The notes beneath the pieces are model-generated. The model had not been told where the DNA came from. It did no database searches and worked only from the letters and a program-made list of their open reading frames with translations. Of a stretch of 64,000 bases of DNA, positions 11,104 to 18,844 are shown piece after piece. The translations under genes and the position numbers were made by a program. The DNA is from Actinopolyspora halophila DSM 43834 (GTDB lineage Bacteria; Actinomycetota; Actinomycetes; Mycobacteriales; Pseudonocardiaceae). Each line of letters starts with the position of its first letter. The first letter of the stretch is position 1. The stretch lies in contig NZ_AQUI01000002.1 in NCBI RefSeq assembly GCF_000371785.1, positions 4,133,276-4,197,275 of the forward strand. The letters run 5' to 3'.

Positions 11104-11589
11104 ATGAACACGCGCCAGGGCAATTCCGACGGCCCGGAAGACATCGACAAGGCCTTCGCGGAGATCGTGGCCGAGCTGGAGCGCGATTCCTCCGTACCGC
11201 AGTGGCCGGAGGAGTCCTCCGAGCGGTCGGAATCGGAAACCGCGTCCACCTCGGAGACCTCTCCCGCTCCTGCCGCAGAGGAGTCGAGCGGAACCGAGGA
11301 GGGCCCCAGGGACTGGGCACCGACGGAGACGGAGGAGGACGAGGGGCACTACGAGCCCCCGGAGCCCCCGCCGTTGCCCAAACCCGGCGCGGGTGCAGTG
11401 GGGGCCGTCGTGCTCGTGATCCTCGGACTGCTCGTCCTCTTCGTGCCCGTGGCCGCCAGTTCGCTCGGTCCGCTGACCATGCCCGTCGGTCTGATCGCCA
11501 TCAGCGCGGGCATCGGGGGGTTGCTGCTCAGGCTGCGGAAGGGCGATTCCGAACCCGAGGACGGGTGGGACGACGGTGCTCAGGTCTGA
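11104..11589 (+). CDS. acidic two-helix membrane protein of unknown function
   Basis: I do not recognise a characterised family. The 161-residue protein has a very acidic, Ser/Glu/Pro-rich N-terminal half (about residues 1-90). Two hydrophobic helices follow (about 97-118 and 124-142) with a short loop, then an acidic tail (about 148-161). The likely form is a small membrane hairpin with a large disordered cytoplasmic domain. A GGGA lies 6 nt before the ATG. Its last 10 bases overlap the end of the convergent gene at 11580-12089. The mycobacterial Rv2182c-Rv2183c junction has no plus-strand gene here. Confidence 0.75.
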   Translation: MNTRQGNSDGPEDIDKAFAEIVAELERDSSVPQWPEESSERSESETASTSETSPAPAAEESSGTEEGPRDWAPTETEEDEGHYEPPEPPPLPKPGAGAVGAVVLVILGLLVLFVPVAASSLGPLTMPVGLIAISAGIGGLLLRLRKGDSEPEDGWDDGAQV

Positions 11590-12089
11590 TCGCCCAGCAC
11601 ACTTCCGGTGACCCGCCTGACCGGTATCGGACGCACCCGCTCCGCCGTGGATCTCGCCCCCTGTTCGGTTTCCGGCTCCGGTTCGGTTTCCGGCTCCGGC
11701 GCCGCAGCGGCATCCGCGTGTTCGTCCTCGGGGGGATGTCCGTCCGCGGGGGAAGCGGCCGCCCCGGGCCCGCTTTCCCCGTGTTCACGAGCGCGAGCGA
11801 CGTCGCGCAGGGCGGCCAGCAACCCGGTCAGTTGTTCCGGGAGTTCCGCGGAGCGCACGCTCCTCCCGTGCTGCCGCAGCAGCGACAACACGCCGCACAG
11901 CGGACAGCACCGGTTGTCCCGCTCCCCTTCGCCGCTGCCGGATTCCGCGGTTTCCTCCCGTGAAGCGGTGCGCTCGGGGCGGCTCAGTTCGAGCAGGAAC
12001 TCCTCGAGGCGAGCGGCCACGTCCCGCAGCAGGCAACGTACTTCCTCGGCCAGCCGTTCGTAGTCGGCGCTGTCGTGCTCGTCGTGCAA
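11580..12089 (-). CDS. conserved actinobacterial protein with CxxC motif, Rv2183c-like position
   Basis: A 169-residue protein of unknown function. The N-terminal half is helical and acidic. A CCPLCG motif near residues 61-66, followed by hydrophobic LSLLRQHG, suggests a small metal- or redox-active CxxC site. The C-terminal third is low-complexity and includes a twofold TEPEPE repeat encoded by an 18-bp DNA duplication. The ATG is 6 bp downstream of the ArsA-like gene's stop, so the two are almost certainly co-transcribed. The same pair (Rv2183c-Rv2184c) occurs in M. tuberculosis, which points to a shared task with the ATPase. Confidence 0.72.
   Translation of the reverse strand: MHDEHDSADYERLAEEVRCLLRDVAARLEEFLLELSRPERTASREETAESGSGEGERDNRCCPLCGVLSLLRQHGRSVRSAELPEQLTGLLAALRDVARAREHGESGPGAAASPADGHPPEDEHADAAAAPEPETEPEPETEQGARSTAERVRPIPVRRVTGSVLGDQT
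11663..11698 (+). repeat. 18-bp perfect tandem repeat inside the CxxC-protein gene
   Basis: GTTCGGTTTCCGGCTCCG occurs at 11663-11680 and 11681-11698. On the coding (minus) strand it encodes two Pro/Glu/Thr hexapeptides. Confidence 0.85.
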
Positions 12090-12095
12090 AACGAC

Positions 12096-13337
12096 TCACC
12101 GCATCCACTGCTCGGGGTCCGGTCGGAAACGTACTCGCAGCCCGTCGTCTCCTGCCGCGGCGTCGACGACGACGCAGCGGCGCAGCACGGAGGGCAGGGC
12201 GATCAGCCTGCGACGTCCGTCCACGGTGACGGCGAGCTCGTCACCGACGCGCGCGAGCTCCGGTTCGGCGTCCGGCCCCAACGGCAGCGCGAGCCGCAGG
12301 CAGTAGCGCGCCCACGCATCGGCTCCCTCGTCGCTCAACCCGATCACGGGCACGCGCTCGGCGCCGTCCAGGGGATCGGAGTCCCCGTGGATCCGCTCAC
12401 CCAGTTCGCGCAGCATCCGTGGTCCAGCCGGTTCGTCGGCGCGGTACTCGACCGTCCGCAGCGGCAGACCGAGTCCCCGTAATCCGTCCACGACCTCCCG
12501 CTGCTCCTTGCGGCGGGTCCGCATCCAGGCAGCCGCCTGTCCACGTGCCGATCCCGGGTCGGGGACCATCCGGTTGACCAGCAGGCCGTCGACGTGGATC
12601 TGGTGCAGGGACAGCGCGGTCAGCGTGCGACGGGTCTCCGCGGCGACCAGGGATTCGGGGGTGGTCACCAGACGCACGCTCGTCCCGGGGTCGGTGAGCG
12701 AACCGGCCAGCGCCCCCAACCGTTCGGCGAGTCGGCCCAGCGCGTCGGCAGCGGCGTCCCAGCGTCGCGTGTGGGGCTCACCGGCCGCTCCGGCCAACAC
12801 GCCCCTGATGACACGTCGATGCTTGGGAAACGCCCGTTCGAGGTAGCCGGACAACGCCTCGGGGAGGGTCAGCAGCCGGAGCGTCTCGGCGGTGGGCCCG
12901 CAGTCGACGACCACCGTGTCCCAGGGCCCTTCGGTGGCGAGTCGCCGCACCTCGGCCAAAGCCAGCAGTTCCTCGACACCGGGGAACCCGGTCAGCTCGG
13001 CCGCCTCCACCTCGGCGACCCCGGAGGAGGCCAGCAAGGTGTGCAGGTGTTCGCGCAGTTCGCCCCAGACCCCGTCGAGCAGGCTCCGGGTAGCCGTCTC
13101 CGCAGCGTGGAGCCGGACCTCGGCGGTTCCGGAGTCCACGCCGGTCTCGCCCGTCGGTACCACCACTTCGCGGGGCTCGCCGCACAACGCGCTACCCAGG
13201 CAGTCCCCGAGGGAGTGAGCGGGATCGGTCGAGACGACCAGGACCTTCCCACCCCGCGCCGCCACGCGGATGGCCGTGGCGGCCGCCAGGGTGGTTTTGC
13301 CGACCCCACCCTTTCCGGTGAACATCAGCATTCGCAT
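12096..13337 (-). CDS. ArsA/Get3-family P-loop ATPase (Rv2184c-like)
   Basis: Single-domain ArsA-type ATPase of 413 residues. The deviant Walker A GKGGVGKTT is at residues 8-16, STDPAHSLGDCLG is the switch I region (about 36-48), and VVDCGPTAETLRLL corresponds to the ArsA DTAPTGHTLRLL box, with Asp kept and Gly-His changed. Such ATPases usually form nucleotide-driven dimers. In eukaryotes Get3 delivers tail-anchored proteins; bacterial arsenic ArsA partners are absent here. It sits in a minus-strand run SRPBCC protein - ATPase - CxxC protein, conserved with Rv2185c-Rv2184c-Rv2183c, and spacing on both sides is short. The client is unknown; a membrane-targeting or lipid-handling role is inference. 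Confidence 0.88.
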   Translation of the reverse strand: MRMLMFTGKGGVGKTTLAAATAIRVAARGGKVLVVSTDPAHSLGDCLGSALCGEPREVVVPTGETGVDSGTAEVRLHAAETATRSLLDGVWGELREHLHTLLASSGVAEVEAAELTGFPGVEELLALAEVRRLATEGPWDTVVVDCGPTAETLRLLTLPEALSGYLERAFPKHRRVIRGVLAGAAGEPHTRRWDAAADALGRLAERLGALAGSLTDPGTSVRLVTTPESLVAAETRRTLTALSLHQIHVDGLLVNRMVPDPGSARGQAAAWMRTRRKEQREVVDGLRGLGLPLRTVEYRADEPAGPRMLRELGERIHGDSDPLDGAERVPVIGLSDEGADAWARYCLRLALPLGPDAEPELARVGDELAVTVDGRRRLIALPSVLRRCVVVDAAAGDDGLRVRFRPDPEQWMR

Positions 13338-13379
13338 TCCTCGCCCCGCTCGAGCGCGCTCACCGCGGTTTCCGGAGGT

Positions 13380-13823
13380 TCACCGGGTGGATTCCACGCG
13401 CCGCTTGAGTTCCTTCAACGCGGTGTCCATGATCATTTTTTCGGCTTTGCGCTTGAACAGCCCGATCACGGGTATGGACAGGTCCACGGCCAGGCTGTAG
13501 GTCACCTCGGTGCGCCGGTCCTGCAACGGCCGCAAGGTGTAACTGCCCCGCTGGGCCTTCTGCACCTGCCCCTCCAGGAGGTTCCAGCTGACCGACAGCT
13601 CGTCCCGCCCCCACTCGTAGACGAGCGTGTAGGTGTCCTTGACCACACCCGCGTCCAGCACGAACCTCACCCGCTCGGCCTTGCCCTCCTCGTCACGGGA
13701 CAGCACCTCGACCTCCTTGACCGCCTCCGCCCACTCGGGATACGCGCCGAAGTCCGCGATCACGGCCATGATCTCCGTGGCCGGCGCCTCGATCACGATG
13801 GACTGGGTGGACTGGTCGACCAT
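13380..13823 (-). CDS. SRPBCC (START-like) family protein, TB16.3-like
   Basis: A 147-residue polyketide cyclase/START-fold protein that resembles Rv2185c (TB16.3) from end to end, including the blocks YPEWAEAVKEVEVL, VKDTYTLVYEW and AVDLSIPVIGLFKRKAEKMI. This fold makes a deep hydrophobic cavity that usually carries a lipid or other apolar ligand. The ATG at 13823 is supported by TAATCT 7 nt upstream and by the TB16.3 start; an in-frame start at 13862 adds residues without support. It is the first gene of the run leading to the ArsA-like ATPase. Ligand and partner are unknown. Confidence 0.88.
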   Translation of the reverse strand: MVDQSTQSIVIEAPATEIMAVIADFGAYPEWAEAVKEVEVLSRDEEGKAERVRFVLDAGVVKDTYTLVYEWGRDELSVSWNLLEGQVQKAQRGSYTLRPLQDRRTEVTYSLAVDLSIPVIGLFKRKAEKMIMDTALKELKRRVESTR

Positions 13824-13830
13824 GCCGGGC

Positions 13831-13836
13831 AGATTA
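13831..13836 (-). promoter_or_regulatory. -10 box of a predicted leaderless promoter (SRPBCC gene, operon promoter)
   Basis: TAATCT on the minus strand, 7 nt before ATG 13823. It probably drives the SRPBCC-ATPase-CxxC gene run. Confidence 0.55.
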
Positions 13837-13883
13837 CAGGTCATCGCCCGTCGGACGGCCACCGGCAGGCGGGCTCGGGGCGC

Positions 13884-14672
13884 TCACCAGCGCAACACGT
13901 ACGGCTCTCCGCGATGTTTGAAGTGGCCGACGTTGACGCATTCGGTACGCCCGATCCGCGTTCTCCCGGCCAGGGGTTGGTGCACGTGCCCGAACAGCGA
14001 CCAACGCGGGTTGTCCCGTTCCACTCGCCGCAGCACACCCGCCGAGCCCCGCTCCGCTCTACGGGCCACCACGTCGTAAACCAGTTCGGGGACCTGCGGG
14101 GGCACGTGGGTGCACAGCACGTCCACCTCGTCCAACCCCTCCACCAGCTCGTCGAACTCCGCCTCGGTTCGCAGATTGGGAACCCAGGGGAGGTCGTCCC
14201 GCAGCACCCCTCCGGGGGGCAGCAGCGCCCCACCGACGAACCCGAAGCGCAATCCGCCGATCTCCACGCTCTGACCGTCCAGCGCCCGGACGCCGTCGCC
14301 CGTGAACTCGGGCCACAGTCCCGGGGCGTCCACGTTCCCCGCTGTCGCGTAGGTGGGCGCCGGCATGGCGGCGAACAGTTCCGAGTACTGCTCGCGAACC
14401 GCCTGGCGAACCACCGTCACCGGATCCGGGAGACCGTCCCACAACGAGCGCAGGTACCCGGCCATCTCCGCACCGCGGCGATTACGACGCAGTTCGGCGA
14501 AGTGACCGACCTTCTCGGGTCCGAACACGGCACCGAGAATCCCCTTCTCGTGATCGTGGTAATCGACGAAGTCGACGAGATCGCCCAGTACTACCAACGC
14601 GTCGGCACCGTCGCCCGCCCGTTTGAGATCTTCCACGTTTCCGTGCACGTCCGAGACCACATGCACCCGCAA
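13884..14672 (-). CDS. calcineurin-like metallophosphoesterase
   Basis: A 262-residue metallophosphoesterase. The five metal-binding blocks are in order: SDVHGN (about 7-12), GDLVDF (30-35), GNVDAP (near 112), a TH pair in LCTHVPP (near 188) and GHVHQP (near 233). That set predicts a di-metal centre. It starts at a TTG with GGAGG four bases upstream. It lies where Rv2186c sits in M. tuberculosis but is unrelated to it. The substrate (nucleotide, phosphoprotein or other phosphoester) cannot be told. The 60 bp to the SRPBCC gene leave room for that gene's own promoter. Confidence 0.85.
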   Translation of the reverse strand: MRVHVVSDVHGNVEDLKRAGDGADALVVLGDLVDFVDYHDHEKGILGAVFGPEKVGHFAELRRNRRGAEMAGYLRSLWDGLPDPVTVVRQAVREQYSELFAAMPAPTYATAGNVDAPGLWPEFTGDGVRALDGQSVEIGGLRFGFVGGALLPPGGVLRDDLPWVPNLRTEAEFDELVEGLDEVDVLCTHVPPQVPELVYDVVARRAERGSAGVLRRVERDNPRWSLFGHVHQPLAGRTRIGRTECVNVGHFKHRGEPYVLRW

Positions 14673-14987
14673 GGTGCCTCCGTTCTCCGCCGAATATCCT
14701 GCTCAACCAAACTAACCGCTCGTGGGACCGCACGGCGAAGGACTCGTGCCACAGTCCCGCGCCCGCCCCGCCGGGCGAAGCCCGGGAAGCGGACCGCGGG
14801 CACCTCGGACGGCCGGCGGCCCCGGCGTCCGCTCGTCGACCGCTCCCGGCCGGTTGAGCGACTCGTCGTGGGCGGTCTTCCGGGTCACGCTATGATTCCG
14901 CCCCACAACGAACAGGGGGGCTACCGCCCAGTAGCGCTCGGGGTTAGGTTGGCCATCACAATTTGGCGTGCTTTCGGAGGATGCAAC
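14673..14987. other. 315-bp divergent region upstream of fadD15
   Basis: No credible gene. A TATGAT box at 14891-14896 on the plus strand is a possible -10 for fadD15, without a clear -35. Confidence 0.4.
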
Positions 14988-16799
14988 GTGCGAGAGTTCA
15001 GCGCCCCCGCCACTGTCACGGTGGCCGCCGAGGAGAACCTCACCGACATGGTGTGGGCCAACGCCGAGCGGTTCGGCGACACGGTCGGCTTCCGCCGCAG
15101 GGTGGACGGCACCTGGGTGGACGTGACAACGGCCGAATTCGCCGCGCAGGTACTCGCGGTGTCCAAGGGGCTCATCGCCGCGGGTCTGCAGCAGGGTGAC
15201 CGGGTGGGGCTGATGTCCCGCACCCGCTACGAGTGGACCCTGTTCGACTTCGCGATCTGGTCAGCGGGATGCATCACCGTCCCGATCTACGAGACGTCCT
15301 CGGCCGACCAGGCGGAATGGATTCTGGGCGATTCCGAGGCCTCGGCGGTCGTGATCGAAACACCGCAGCACCGTGCCGAGCTCGACACGGTCCTCGACGA
15401 CCTGCCCGCCGTGCGGCACGTCTGGCAGATCGACGGTCCCGTCTCCGGGGACGGCTCCACCGCGGTGGCCGAACTCACGTCGCTGGGCTCGGAACTGGCC
15501 GACGAGCAGGTGCACGACCGGAGGCGCTCGATCGGTGCCGACGACACGGCGACTCTGATCTACACCTCAGGCACCACGGGACGTCCCAAGGGGTGTGTAC
15601 TCACCCACCGCAACCTGCTGGCCGAGGTGCGCGGCGATCTGAACGCGTTCCCCCAGCTGATGCAGCCGGGCAACTCGATGCTGATGTTCCTGCCCATGGC
15701 GCACGTGCTCGCCAGGGTGATCACCATCTCCTGCGTCTACGCCAGGTTGACCCTCGGGCACACCGGCGACGTCAAGAACCTCGTCGAGGACCTCGGATCG
15801 TTCCGGCCGACCTTCGTGCTGGCCGTGCCACGGGTTTTCGAGAAGGTGTACAACACCGCCAAGCAGAAGGCCCACGGCGAGGGCAAGGGCAGGATCTTCG
15901 ACGCGGCCGAGGAGACCGCGGTGGCCTACAGCCGCGCGCTGTCCGGCACCGGGAAGCCGAGCGCCGTACTGCGTGCCAAGCACTTCGTGTTCGACAAGCT
16001 GGTGTACGGCAAGCTGCGCGCCGCGCTGGGAGGACGTTGCATCGCGGCGGTGTCCGGAGGTGCGCCGCTCGGTGAGCGCCTGACCCATTTCTTCTTCGGA
16101 ATGGGAGTGCCGATCCTCGAAGGCTACGGACTGACCGAGACCACCGCGGCCGCGGCGGTGAACGTGCAGGACAACTACAAGATCGGCACCGTCGGCCGTC
16201 CGATCGCGGGAACCTCCATAAGGATCGCCGAGGACGGCGAGGTACTGGTCAAGGGCGAGGTGGTCTTCCACCGGTACTGGAACAACCGGACGGCCACCGA
16301 GGAGTCCCTCGAGGACGGTTGGTTCCACACGGGCGATCTCGGATCGCTCGACGAGGACGGCTTCCTGCGGATCACCGGCAGGAAGAAGGAGATCATCGTG
16401 ACCGCGGGCGGCAAGAACGTGCCCCCCGCCGTGCTGGAGGATCACATGCGGGCGCACCCGCTGATCAGCCAGTGCATGGTGGTCGGGGACCAGAAACCCT
16501 TCATCGGGGTGCTGGTGACCCTGGATCCCGAGTTCCTGCCCTCCTGGCTCGAGGCCAGGGGGCGCCCCAAGGACACCTCGCCGAGCGAGCTGGCGGACGA
16601 CCCCGAGATGTGCGCCGAGGTGCAGAAAGCGGTCGACGAGGCCAACCAGGCGGTGTCCAAGGCGGAGCAGATCAAGCAGTTCCGCATCCTGCCGCAGGAC
16701 TTCGCCGAGGACCGGGGGGAGATGACCCCGAGTCTGAAGGTCAAGCGGAACAAGGTCGCGGAGAACTACGCCTCCGAGATCGAGGCGATCTACTCCTGA
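14988..16799 (+). CDS. fadD15: long-chain fatty acyl-CoA synthetase
   Basis: AMP-forming acyl-CoA synthetase of 603 residues, syntenic with Rv2187 (fadD15). It activates long-chain fatty acids with ATP and CoA via an acyl-adenylate. The P-loop YTSGTTGRPKG is at about 192-202, GYGLTETTAAAAVN at about 378-391, and WFHTGDLG (ATP ribose contact) near 444. The C-terminal catalytic lysine motif is in the PSLKVKRNKV segment. The GTG at 14988 has CGGAGG 7 nt upstream; the long in-frame extension further upstream is not homologous. A strong hairpin follows at 16827. The mycobacterial neighbour pimB is missing downstream. Confidence 0.95.
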   Translation: MREFSAPATVTVAAEENLTDMVWANAERFGDTVGFRRRVDGTWVDVTTAEFAAQVLAVSKGLIAAGLQQGDRVGLMSRTRYEWTLFDFAIWSAGCITVPIYETSSADQAEWILGDSEASAVVIETPQHRAELDTVLDDLPAVRHVWQIDGPVSGDGSTAVAELTSLGSELADEQVHDRRRSIGADDTATLIYTSGTTGRPKGCVLTHRNLLAEVRGDLNAFPQLMQPGNSMLMFLPMAHVLARVITISCVYARLTLGHTGDVKNLVEDLGSFRPTFVLAVPRVFEKVYNTAKQKAHGEGKGRIFDAAEETAVAYSRALSGTGKPSAVLRAKHFVFDKLVYGKLRAALGGRCIAAVSGGAPLGERLTHFFFGMGVPILEGYGLTETTAAAAVNVQDNYKIGTVGRPIAGTSIRIAEDGEVLVKGEVVFHRYWNNRTATEESLEDGWFHTGDLGSLDEDGFLRITGRKKEIIVTAGGKNVPPAVLEDHMRAHPLISQCMVVGDQKPFIGVLVTLDPEFLPSWLEARGRPKDTSPSELADDPEMCAEVQKAVDEANQAVSKAEQIKQFRILPQDFAEDRGEMTPSLKVKRNKVAENYASEIEAIYS

Positions 16800-16826
16800 C
16801 CGGTACATATCTCCGGCTCGGTTCGC

Positions 16827-16863
16827 GTGGCGCCGCGGGTGGCGGGACCTCCCGCGGCGCCAC
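16827..16863 (+). terminator. hairpin terminator after fadD15
   Basis: Perfect 13-bp stem GTGGCGCCGCGGG/CCCGCGGCGCCAC with an 11-nt loop, 27 nt after the stop. No T-run follows. Confidence 0.6.
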
Positions 16864-17037
16864 CGACCGCTCGAGTGGTCGTTCCGGCGCATCCGGCGCC
16901 GGGAGAAAGCCGAACCGAGCCCCGAGTCGACCGGAAGGCTTCAGCAGGCTCTTCCGAGTCACTTCGGGCCCGGGGAGCCGTCGCAACCCGACGACGGTTC
17001 CCCGGTTACCGATACGGCCGAACCGTGGAAAGCTCCC

Positions 17038-18090
17038 TCAACCGACCACGCGCCGCATCCGGTTGACGGATGCGATCTGGTCGTAGGGCACCACCTTGAC
17101 GACCTGGCCGCTCGTCGGGGCGTGTACGGCCTTGCCGTCGCCGACGTACATGGAGACGTGGCTGACCGGGCTGTAGTAGAAGATGAGGTCACCGGGCTTG
17201 AGCTGGGACGCGGAGACCGGCTTGCCCACCTGTGCCTGCGCACTGCTCGAGCGGGGCAGATCCGTCCCGGCCTGCGCATAGGCCCAGTACATCAGTCCGG
17301 AGCAGTCGAACTGATTGGGTCCGTCGGCACCGTACACGTAGGGCGAGCCCTGCTTGCCCAGCGCGGCCTGGACCGCGCCCGAGGCCGACCCGGAACCGCC
17401 CGCGTAGTCGTAGTCGGTCTGCCCGCCTCCCGACAGCGATTCCTGCTCCTGCTGGCTCAGCTCCTGGACGTGTTCCTCGACCTCGGAGACCCGCTCCTCC
17501 ATCTTGGACTTCTTCTCGGAGATCTCCTCCTGAAGGCGGGCCGCCTCCTGCTCGGCCTTGGCCGCGCGCTCGCGCGCTTCCCGTGCCTTCCGCTCGGCGG
17601 CTTCGGCCTTCTCGGTAGCACTGCTCACGGCGGAGACGGCCTGCTGGTTGTCCCTGGCCAGCTCGTCCATTATCGAGGCACGGTCCAGGAAGGAGTCCGG
17701 CGACTCGCTGGCCATCAGCGCCGAGAGCTGGTTCATCCGGGATCCCTTGTAGACGGAACTGGTCAGCTCGTCCACCTGCCCCCTGAACTTCTCCTCCTCG
17801 GCCCTGGCCCGGTCGGCGGCCTTCTTCGCCTCGGCCTCGGCCGCCTTGGCCTCGTCCAGCTCGGACATACGGGCCTCGTGGTCGTCCTTGGCCCGTTTGT
17901 ACTTCTCGGTGAGCTGTTCGGCCTGACGGGAGAGCTTCTGAAGCTGCTCGACGGCTTCGGACTTGTCGTCGGGCAGATCGGGGTCCGCGAGAGCCGGCGC
18001 GGAGCTCACGGTGACGGCGGTGGCCACCGCCGTAGCCGTCAGTGCTCCCCGCATTGAGCGTTTGAGTCCGTGCGAGGCCACTTCGCGCAT
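17038..18090 (-). CDS. secreted NlpC/P60 peptidoglycan endopeptidase, RipD/Rv2190c-like
   Basis: A 350-residue exported cell-wall hydrolase. A signal peptide covers about residues 1-35 (cleavage after APALA). A long coiled coil rich in Glu/Lys/Ala spans about 41-220. A short Gly/Ser linker leads to an NlpC/P60 domain (236-350). The catalytic triad is visible: Cys263 in FDCSG, His311 in VSHVSMYVG, and His323 in AVHAP. It should cut D-Glu-meso-DAP stem peptides; the coiled coil probably works as an autoinhibitory or FtsX-binding arm, as in other actinobacterial P60 enzymes. GGAG lies 2 nt before ATG 18090; GTG 18081 is an alternative with better spacing. Confidence 0.92.
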   Translation of the reverse strand: MREVASHGLKRSMRGALTATAVATAVTVSSAPALADPDLPDDKSEAVEQLQKLSRQAEQLTEKYKRAKDDHEARMSELDEAKAAEAEAKKAADRARAEEEKFRGQVDELTSSVYKGSRMNQLSALMASESPDSFLDRASIMDELARDNQQAVSAVSSATEKAEAAERKAREARERAAKAEQEAARLQEEISEKKSKMEERVSEVEEHVQELSQQEQESLSGGGQTDYDYAGGSGSASGAVQAALGKQGSPYVYGADGPNQFDCSGLMYWAYAQAGTDLPRSSSAQAQVGKPVSASQLKPGDLIFYYSPVSHVSMYVGDGKAVHAPTSGQVVKVVPYDQIASVNRMRRVVG

Positions 18091-18468
18091 TGCTCCTTCG
18101 TTTGCTCGGCCGCCAACCAGGAGATCCCGTGGGAAGGGCGCACCCGATCGACGGCGACCAGAACCGTGGGCAGGAGACGTGTGCTCGTACTCCCGCGTGG
18201 GACCGTCCGCGCAGCACCGGTGGCGCGCTCGGGAATGCTCCCGGCTCGACTCCCCCGACGAGCCGATCCGGCGACAACTCCGCGGAGCCACCCCGGTTTG
18301 GGCGACTGATCGCCGCGAAGTCTCGGCTAGATTACGAGAGGTGAGTCGACTAGTCCAGAGTGGGGGCCACAACACGACACAGCGTGATCAAAACCATCCA
18401 AAGGCGTGCACGGTTTGGCCTGTTTGGGTGGTCACTTGGCGGAACCTCTCCGGGCTCTCGCTGCGGCC

Positions 18469-18508
18469 AGGCCCGACATCGGGTAGCGATCTACACAACG
18501 TCGGGCCT
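18469..18508. repeat. 9-bp inverted repeat in long intergenic region
   Basis: Arms AGGCCCGAC and GTCGGGCCT are separated by 22 nt. It may be a terminator hairpin for the NYN-gene transcript or an operator; no T-run is seen. Confidence 0.4.
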
Positions 18509-18644
18509 TGCCTGCGAGAGCACCACGAGAGAACCCGCGGTCGGTCGGGTTGCTCAGGCTCGTAAGCGCTTTCGTTGGAGCGGGCCTGCTGATCGGGAGT
18601 TCCCGTCCAGGACTCGGGGCAGGGGCGCCGGAGGGGAACCCGAG

Positions 18645-18844
18645 AACTTCCGACAGAAGGTTCCGTTCGACGCGAGCGCTTCAGCCTGACCAGGACGAGA
18701 AGCCCCGGTGCGTGAGTCGGATGCATTGCAAGGCCGGGCCGCTCGCAGCGTAGGCCGCTACTCAAGAGCGTGCCCAACGCTTCCAAGGCGCCGACTCACG
18801 TGCCGGCTAAGAAACCACCTACGGCAACCGAGCCGCCGACCCTC
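18645..18844 (-). repeat. copy A of the gene-end repeat family (modules 1-4)
   Basis: Starts directly after the NYN gene's stop. Read on the minus strand: module 1 (18811-18844), module 2 core (18785-18810) with TTAGCCGGCACGTGAGTCGG, module 3 (about 18751-18784) containing TTGAGTAGCGGCC, and module 4 (18645-18687) containing GAAGCGCTCGCGTCGAACGG. Modules 1 and 2 match copy B at about 57 of 63 positions. Confidence 0.75.

Larger units (their letters stand above)
18091..18844. other. 754-bp intergenic region with dyad and gene-end repeat
   Basis: No supported gene. It is the leader region of the P60 hydrolase gene and also the 3' region of the NYN gene, both on the minus strand. It contains a 9-bp dyad AGGCCCGAC/GTCGGGCCT (18469-18477, 18500-18508) and repeat copy A (18645-18844). 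I looked for a c-di-AMP (ydaO) riboswitch, common before such hydrolases, and did not find its conserved blocks. Confidence 0.5.

Noticed and set aside
12594-14987. Large in-frame extension upstream of fadD15
   Set aside because: It runs antisense through the ATPase, SRPBCC and phosphoesterase genes. FadD15 homology begins only at the GTG at 14988, which has its own RBS.
18091-18400. Possible c-di-AMP (ydaO) riboswitch before the P60 hydrolase gene
   Set aside because: Such riboswitches are common before actinobacterial wall hydrolases, but the conserved GCTAACC-type and GGGGTGAA-type blocks are not present on the minus strand here.
18360-18786. Overlapping 109-132 codon ORFs in the long intergenic region
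   Set aside because: Both strands give cysteine- and arginine-rich chance translations. The segment is better explained as 3' UTR repeat and promoter DNA.
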